DNA of 64,000 bases, from contig OZ007506.1 of the NCBI GenBank assembly GCA_963931865.1, positions 21,546,372 to 21,610,371 of the forward strand. Reading direction: 5' to 3'. The position numbers and the translations under genes are program-made. Shown here piece after piece: positions 57,987 to 64,000 of this stretch (positions are counted from its first letter, which is position 1; each line of letters opens with the position of its first letter). Under the pieces are notes generated by a model, which searched no databases, was not told the origin of the DNA, and was given only the letters and a program-made list of their open reading frames with translations. Source of the stretch: Axinella damicornis (Eukaryota > Porifera > Demospongiae > Axinellida > Axinellidae).

Positions 57987-60936
57987 CTAGAAGAGAATGA
58001 GCTTGGTCTGTTTAGTTCTGATCAGGTGGTGCAGATGGGAGCAGTAGAGGTCAGCAAAACTGCCCCAGACCTGCAATGGAGAATGATCAGCAGTGAGAAT
58101 TACTGACCCACGACGTGGCATGCAATGCAAGTAAATCGTGGGTACAGCACATGTGTGCTGTCATAACTGTTGTATGATGCAATATGAAGTCATTCTACAT
58201 CTTTCTCCTTGGGAGGCCAGTTTCAATGCATCCTGATGAAATATTCAACTACCAGCAAAGTACTGTACCAGTAGACCACTATGCTACATGTCATGAGTAG
58301 TTATGTAGCTATGTGACCATGCAGCCTCATCTACCACACTCAAGTGCTGCTGTGCCCTGCTGTACCGTTGCTAATTCACAGCTTGCACATACTTCCTGTA
58401 TATCATTGTGTACAATACTGTCATGCGTACACTACTACGGAATATTCTAATTACACATGCTAATAGCCTCGTACCCGGGTACGAGGCTAACATGCTAAAC
58501 AGCTTTTGGAAAAAACTCATCAAAAGCTGAGAGACAAATATGGGATGGAAAGCCTGGGAATGAGGCTAACACAGGCACAGTGCATGCAGTGTACCTCCGG
58601 CACGTCAGAGAACGTCCTCAGCTTCTGGTCTCTCCAGTACCAGTCCAGGACCACCCACTTCACTGCAGCAGTGCTCACTGCACCTGTACCCATACACGCA
58701 TTGACTGAGTAGTTGAACATACCAGTTACACTAATCTGCACTGTGAGGGAGTATGCAGGAATCTAGTCCACTGGCAACATTGCGGATGTGCCTCCTGGTA
58801 GTAGGATGTACTAATACACTAATTAGCCCTCTAACGAAACTCTGGCTGCTATGAGTGAGGCTGCACTACTCATTAGGTTCCATATGCCTTACTGTAAATG
58901 CACTCTTAACTGACGTTTTGTTGTGTCATCAGTGAATTGTTCAGTCTGCTCAATGAACGTGATTGGTCAATTTGAAATTCAATATTGCGTTTTTGGACAA
59001 CCAACTGGAACGTATCCGCTTAGACATTATCCACATTTGGCAAAATGGCTGGTTTTGCTCAATGTGATTGGTCAATTCGTGTTTTTTTTTACAGCCAACG
59101 TGAATATACCCTACAGTACCGGAGGGCTTTCAAGGCTCGCATACGATCGATTGGCTACTTAGGTCACGTGACTTAAATATTTCATGCATGTTAGGTTGTG
59201 GTCAGGTGATATTAATAGCCAGTGTGCAGGAGATCTGCATACCTCCATCAAGCAGCTGTTTGAGTCTGGCAGGTGTTGCAACTGCAGCTGGAGTGATGTG
59301 TGCGGCCATAAACGAAGATTGCTCTTCCATCTGGAAGGTGAGGATGATGTATGTATATGTATACATGCATGCACACACACTGCACAGCACACCACACACA
59401 GGTGCTTATGCCATGTGTTGCTTCACTGCTTGCCTTCATGTGCTTGGCAAATAACTTCGCTATTGTACAGGAGCCTCCGGTGAACTGAAACAGCTGCCTG
59501 CAATAAGGGAGCAGAGGCCCACAGCGGAGTAGCCTCAATGAACACAGTTCTGGGGTGCAAATGCAGAATGCTAACAGCTTGTCCCCAGCTAGCAGGGTTA
59601 GCACAGGCAAAGAAGTGTTCTTAGCTAACTCAAAGCAAATCTAAATTGTATTTTAGCGCCACGGGTCGAAGACGTGAGGAGACTAGTACTGTTTGTTGAG
59701 GACTGCCACCGTAAGATTTGCTTACTTTCTGACCTCTGTAGCTCTCACAGCTGAGAGTGTTAGGACCACCAGCAAAGGACTGCCTTTGGTCTTTAACGAC
59801 TTCACCCACCTCTCCCAGTGTGGACAAACTAGCAGTACAAATACGGCAGTGTAAATGTACATGCAGCATGTACTGTACGTGACTGCAGAGACAGAGTTAC
59901 ACACCTGTTTGTAGAAATGTTCCAAAACTGGGTGTGTCTTCATCATCACTAGCGGGAGCCCACTCCACAAAATGGGTCTCTAGACAGTTAAGGAACGTCA
60001 TGGCAAGAATTAGTCTCATTCCCAGGCCCCGTCCAGCTTTTCGTCACTTGCAGTACGAAAAGGTTGGAGGAAATGTACCAGGCCCTCTCCCACTTTCCAT
60101 ACTGCAAGCAACGAAAAGCTGGGCAGGGCCTGGGAACGAGGCTAGGCAAGAATGACAACGGTTGTTAACTTTGTTCCTAAACACATCCCAGAGAAGAGTC
60201 TTCTCCCTGATTCCGAGGGGCCTAGGAACGAGGTTAAGTTCTCATGGGACACAGCTTACTCTTCAGTCTGATCTTGTCCGAGGCCGTGTTTTGCAGGGCA
60301 TGTGAGAACTCCTGCCGCTGTCTTGAGGCCATGTGCAGCAAAAGAAATGGTTCCTCCTACAACATGCAGTCACAAGAAGATGTTTGCTGTATAGACCAAT
60401 GGGATTGCTAGAATGCAGGTCTGTAAATTATGTGAGTTCGAGTATGCAGGTGTGTTGCCATTATCATAACCAACTTGTAGTCAAGGAGCCACCAGAAATA
60501 GTCAGCACAGGAAGGTGCTTCCAGCATAGTGTGTGGCATGAAAGAATATGTACTAGGGAAGCTCCTACTGACATTTCAGGCTTTAAATTTGTTTCCTGCA
60601 GATCAGCATCAGTAGTGAGATTGGTTGGGTCTCACTTATGAGACTAGCCCTCCTCTTAGTCTGGTTCCCAGACCCAACCACGAGTAAGGGTTGGGTCTGG
60701 GAACCAGACTACCGTTCTAAGATGCTTTTGCAGGAATAACAGGTGCTGAGCTAATGTATTGCAAATTTTGAGCTAACCATTTCTGCCCGCACATCCTCGA
60801 CTTTGAGCTTACGCTTCTTCTTTTTAGAGCCCACCCTCTCAGTCCCTTCGGCGATTCTTCTCTTCCTCCCCTGTCCCTCCAACAACCATTCATCATCAAT
60901 GGCGTCCGCACTACGTAAGAGAGAGGCGCTAGCCAT
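57987..60936 (-). CDS. CMSS1: CMSS1, ribosomal small-subunit biogenesis protein
   Basis: Nucleolar protein related to yeast Cms1, linked to small-subunit processome function. It resembles part of a DEAD-box helicase fold without helicase motifs. Exons (minus): 60936-60778, 60356-60260, 59979-59905, 59828-59726, 59497-59434, 59330-59243, 58683-58595, 58070-57987, giving 252 residues. Landmarks are an acidic start (DAIDDEWLLEG), a basic nuclear-type cluster (SKKKKRKLK), CPHWERWVKSL, LSAVRATE, AKLFAKHMK, ATPARLKQLL, and the hallmark VLDWYWRDQKLR followed by KLILF at the end. The intron after exon 59497-59434 must use a GC donor (AAG/GCAAGC) to keep the frame. The length between AKHMK and ATPAR then matches the family exactly. 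One 26-bp palindromic element lies in its last intron but one or downstream intron region (58464-58489). Confidence 0.9.
58464..58489. mobile_element. Minimal 26-bp palindromic element with 9-bp target duplication
   Basis: A perfect 26-bp palindrome, TAGCCTCGTACCC joined to GGGTACGAGGCTA. It is flanked on both sides by ACATGCTAA (58455-58463 and 58490-58498). Only the two terminal 13-mers remain. It lies in a CMSS1 intron (58071-58594). Confidence 0.9.
60011..60144. mobile_element. 134-bp palindromic element with 9-bp target duplication
   Basis: TAGTCTCATTCCCAGGCCCC ... GGGCCTGGGAACGAGGCTA with inner arms CAGCTTTTCGT/ACGAAAAGCTG. Identical flanks GGCAAGAAT lie at 60002-60010 and 60145-60153. 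It lies in the CMSS1 intron between exons 60356-60260 and 59979-59905. Confidence 0.92.
60657..60711. repeat. 55-bp inverted repeat, element-like
   Basis: TAGTCTGGTTCCCAGACCCA opposite TGGGTCTGGGAACCAGACTA, a perfect stem of about 23 bp with a 9-nt loop. It resembles the TAGTCTC subfamily, but the flanking nonamers do not match. It lies in CMSS1 intron 1. Confidence 0.75.
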
Positions 60937-61020
60937 TCTCGATCTCTCAGCTCAGTCTCCGGATCGTACAGCTACACGTGTACGCGCGCGCAGAATGCGC
61001 ATTGCGCGCGCGCAAACGGC
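60937..61020. promoter_or_regulatory. CMSS1 upstream region with a GC alternating tract
   Basis: Just before the CMSS1 ATG are ACGCGCGCGCAGAATGCGCA and TTGCGCGCGCGC, CpG-dense in an otherwise AT-balanced window. The core resembles NRF1-type sites (GCGCATGCGC). Alternating purine/pyrimidine sequence can adopt Z-DNA. Promoter role is inferred from position. Confidence 0.45.
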
Positions 61021-61291
61021 AATAAAATTATAATGGTGCAGTGGAGTAAACACCTGCAATCAAACTGTCATTACGCCTGCGCATAGCAACAGATTGTGAA
61101 TAACAGTTGCACATGGTTACATAGTGGGTGGAGTGGTTCATGGTGCATGAGTTCAAAGCCACCTGCTTTCTGTGGAGAAAAGTGATCAGCTTGCCGAATT
61201 CTAAAGAGATAAAACAGTTCTTTTATCAGCACCAGGTTTTATCAGTAACAGGTTTTATCAGCAACATGCACAGTGGAATGGAAGCAACAAA

Positions 61292-62413
61292 TTAGCTAAC
61301 CTCTTGTCCTTCTGACTCACACTTTGCAAGCTGGACAGGAGAGTGTTGGAAAAGGAAGGAAAGCACAGTATAATTGGAGATTCTGCATTGTTACCTAATA
61401 CACAAGTCATGCGAACAGTTAGTTGGTCGCACGTAGAGGGAAAAATCTGGTCAATGGCCTATTCTGTTTTCGTATGTAAAACAAATTGTCTGTGAATGAG
61501 ACTAGCACCCCTTGCCTAGCTTTTCTGTACTGCAAGTGACCAAAGCTCGGCGGGTGCCCGGGAACATTGGGTAGTAGTTACAAGGATATATTGTAGTCAG
61601 AGTGAGATAGATCACAATCACATGACGTACAGCGCTCTGCAGTTGTGATACTTGCTCCTGCAACTCTTTGTTCTTCTGCCGGAGTTCTTCCACTTCCCTC
61701 CTCAGAGCCTCGGCATCAATGCTCTCAGGGGGACCGCCATGGAGGTGGTGCTTCACGAACCTGGTCATATGCTCAGGAATATATACAACCATTTCACAGC
61801 TGCTTGCAGCTAACCTAAGGTCTTCTCTCACCCAAATACTGCAAGTGATAAACACTGGGGTTCCTGAGAGCTAACACTAAATTAAATTTAAAGTTGTTAT
61901 GACTGTGTATACAGTTGCAAGGATACTCTAGTGCATCTCGAGGCTTCTCTGGTTCCTCGTACAGCCCAACCAGCACTGCAGAGTGGGACAAGCGAAAGTT
62001 GGTAATTTCAACAAAGAAAAGGTGTGTACCTAGCCTGTGTTAATGTATGGATAATATAGACTACGTAAAGTAGTCTATCATGGTTAGTGCACTTTCTCTT
62101 AGTGGAAGTAATCAAAAATTATAGTTGGAATTCTCAAAAATGTCATGGTATCACAAAACGGAAAATAAGATTGAGAACCTTTTGTGAATGCATCCAAGAC
62201 CCCTGCTCCCTCCAAGTACCGTCTGAATTCCTCCTTCTTTGATGCCTCAGGCTGCTGCAAACGAACCAACCACAAGGCATTGGAAACACAGTTCATACAG
62301 AGCAGGCTGAAGGAGCAAAAACATTCACCTGCCTGCCTATCTAACTACATTCAATTCAGACAATGATTTGAGTCTTATGAGGTGCCATTGACACTCACCT
62401 TTGACTGTGACAT
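61292..62413 (-). CDS. MYCBP: MYCBP (AMY-1), c-Myc binding protein homologue
   Basis: Small helical adaptor that in vertebrates binds the N-terminus of c-Myc and AKAP/PKA complexes. Exons (minus): 62413-62399 (MSQSK), 62254-62179, 61975-61927, 61760-61631, 61330-61292, giving 102 residues with consistent phases (human protein about 103). Family signatures are EEFRRYLEGAGVLDAFTKVLV, then LYEEPEKPRDALEFVKHHL, and a C-terminal coiled coil (AEALRREVEELRQKNKELQE). The first coding exon is just five codons. It is tandem with CMSS1 on the same strand, about 355 bp upstream. Confidence 0.94.
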
Positions 62414-64000
62414 GTTTGTGTAGTGAGAAGATTTTTCACCGCGTCTTTCTTTTGCTATGGTGCGCTTTCATTAGAAATTGCTAGTCACACCCCTTTGCCT
62501 GTCGCGATGGGGTGTGGCTTGTGAGACAACCGACGTGACGCGGCTGCTCGATCTAGCACACACATGTACGTCTGAGACTGGAAGCAATTTGTTCAAGTGT
62601 AAGGTGCGTTTTGTCTTCAGTTTTGCTAACGGGGAATACCACATTTTATCACCCTGTAGTGTCTGCACGAAGCTGTAGTATGCTAGTTAGTAGTTTTCAA
62701 AATAATAACTTTGGTTTGGCTTCAATCTGCGTTCTTTTGTTTTGTGTACTCTGCCATTGAGCTCGGATTGTGATTGCTGTATCGCTCCTTTGCTTTGGAG
62801 GCCCGTTTCGTTTGAAGTGGGCTCAATGGAATAATAACCTGTACTGGCATTGCCTTTGAAGAGCAGGACAGTAGCCCCTAACACTAGTACTGCAACAGCA
62901 TAGGTACAAGGTTGCACTGATATTCATAATGGCTGTGATCTGTGGGCGGTTGTCATTCAATGCTGGATCGGTGTTCTGTTGACCGGATGGTGACAAAACT
63001 TGTGTGAATGAAGAAGTCCGTGAGCTCTTTGTAGACTAATTGTATTCTGTCCAGTTTTGAAGTGGCTGTGGGATGAGTACACAGAGATTGTCCTCCTTTG
63101 TCCTTCATTTGTGAAACTTTTGTGTGTGCGTGGTGGATGGGACATATGTTGATGAATGGAACGCTGCACTCAAGTTCACTCAACCAGCGGCTGCAGTACT
63201 TGCAAGGTCACCTCTCTCTCTAGCAATATTGTTGTGGAGGCATTGCTAAAGATGCTAAGTGAAAGATCAGACAGGTCTTACTCTATGGATCGGACATGAC
63301 CATTCCATGATATACATATAGCAGACCTGGAGTAGTGTTTTAGTGGTAGTACTTTTTGGATCCGGGTACAATTAAGGTAGTCTTGTGGACCAGATATTTG
63401 CAGGGGGAAATGCTGGCCTACTGGTTTATGTTCTAATGAAAGATTTCACCACTTCATGCTGAGTTTACTACGCACCACCCTTGATTTATCCTACCAGACC
63501 CTCTGCGTTTCATTTCTGGGGTGGGTGGGGGAAGTGCTCACCCCACGTGACCCCGGAAATGAACCGCAGAAGGGTCTGGGAAACAAACTAGGAGCAACGC
63601 ACTATCTGTGAACCCTCAACCTTAACCATTTTCCTTCGTTTCAAAGCTCAATGGGCTGGGGTGCATTGTACGTGTGGTCAGGGGTAATTAGCTTCATGGA
63701 ATGTGGTCGTACTCTAATTGGTACCCATTGCGGGGGCGAGCCATCCCGCTCGCTCACGCTGCACTGCTACAGAGCTGTATGTATGCTCTCTCCTGTGTGT
63801 GCGTGCATTCAGGTCCGAGGATGCCGCTGGCGCAAGCACACCCGTTCCAACCTCTAACGGTGACTCACGAGGAGGACTCGCAAGAGGCAAGTTATGGAAA
63901 TTGGCGCATTTTGTGTTGAGGAGTGCCCTTTGGCCGCGCGGGCTTCCTTTCGCAATAGGAAGTGCATGGGGACAGGTGTACAACTCGCAGTTTCGACATC
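62414..64000. other. Right-hand region without a supported gene
   Basis: No exon chain could be built on either strand. It begins with the presumed MYCBP promoter. A solo TTAAGGTAGT motif resembling the left tip of the TTAA elements lies near 63373. Near 63495-63593 is an imperfect inverted repeat (ACCAGACCCTCTGCGTTTCA opposite AACCGCAGAAGGGTCTGGGA), probably another decayed palindromic element. Confidence 0.5.
62687..62917 (-). CDS. Doubtful 76-codon frame with an N-terminal hydrophobic segment
   Basis: Starts MQPCTYAVAVLVLGATVLLF, then a polar stem with NAS and NET sequons, resembling the first exon of a type II membrane protein such as a Golgi glycosyltransferase. A possible donor (GGCAGA/GTACAC) lies within it, but no downstream exon was found before MYCBP. 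Could be chance. Confidence 0.2.
   Translation of the reverse strand: MQPCTYAVAVLVLGATVLLFKGNASTGYYSIEPTSNETGLQSKGAIQQSQSELNGRVHKTKERRLKPNQSYYFENY

Noticed and set aside
60657..60711. 55-bp inverted repeat as a proven member of the 9-bp-duplication family
   Set aside because: The flanking nonamers CCCTCCTCT and CCGTTCTAA do not match. Kept only as an inverted repeat.
63714..63983. Minus-strand 89-codon frame at the right edge
   Set aside because: No recognisable motif, splice partner or start context. Likely chance.

Overview
This is eukaryotic, almost certainly animal, DNA. Genes are split by short GT-AG introns. The products are animal nuclear, signalling and peroxisomal proteins: a receptor-type tyrosine phosphatase, FoxO, a PARP2-like PARP, EED, Arpin, PEX7, CMSS1, MYCBP and an 11beta-HSD1-like dehydrogenase. 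Dense gene packing, many minisatellites, a plant-style family 35 beta-galactosidase and a CARD/coiled-coil protein would fit an early-branching animal such as a sponge. No single feature fixes the taxon, so that assignment is inference. I built gene models by matching splice sites and reading-frame phase exon by exon and by comparison with remembered family proteins. No search was run.

Layout. 1-10004 (+): receptor-type tyrosine phosphatase, open at the left edge. 11017-12662 (-): FoxO. 13192-32113 (+): a 21-exon PARP with three WWE domains, WGR, regulatory and catalytic domains; its introns hold most of the satellites and two copies of a TTAA-flanked transposon. 33271-37574 (-): 11beta-HSD1-like dehydrogenase. 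37735-39773 (+): an unrecognised Ser/Pro-rich protein with three possible first exons. 40799-48073 (-): PEX7, whose intron 6 contains a one-exon CARD/coiled-coil gene (42827-44452, same strand) and a third TTAA element. 48422-52303 (-): secreted GH35 beta-galactosidase. 52421-54507 (+): Arpin. 54600-57579 (-): EED. 57987-60936 (-): CMSS1. 61292-62413 (-): MYCBP. From 62414 to the right edge I see no convincing gene.

Gene organisation. Three gene pairs are head to head across short gaps: FoxO/PARP (529 bp), dehydrogenase/unknown gene (160 bp) and beta-galactosidase/Arpin (117 bp). Arpin and EED converge with stop codons 92 bp apart. The genes are housekeeping and signalling genes and do not form one pathway.

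The most novel material is repetitive. One family of palindromic mini-elements has tips like TAGCCTCGTTCCC and makes 9-bp target duplications; its smallest member is only 26 bp, and its palindromes appear to have seeded two tandem arrays. A second family inserts at TTAA, is about 980 bp long and carries a conserved open frame. Protein-level points worth following are the triple-WWE PARP, the nested CARD gene, the alternative first exons and an aromatic-cage substitution in EED.
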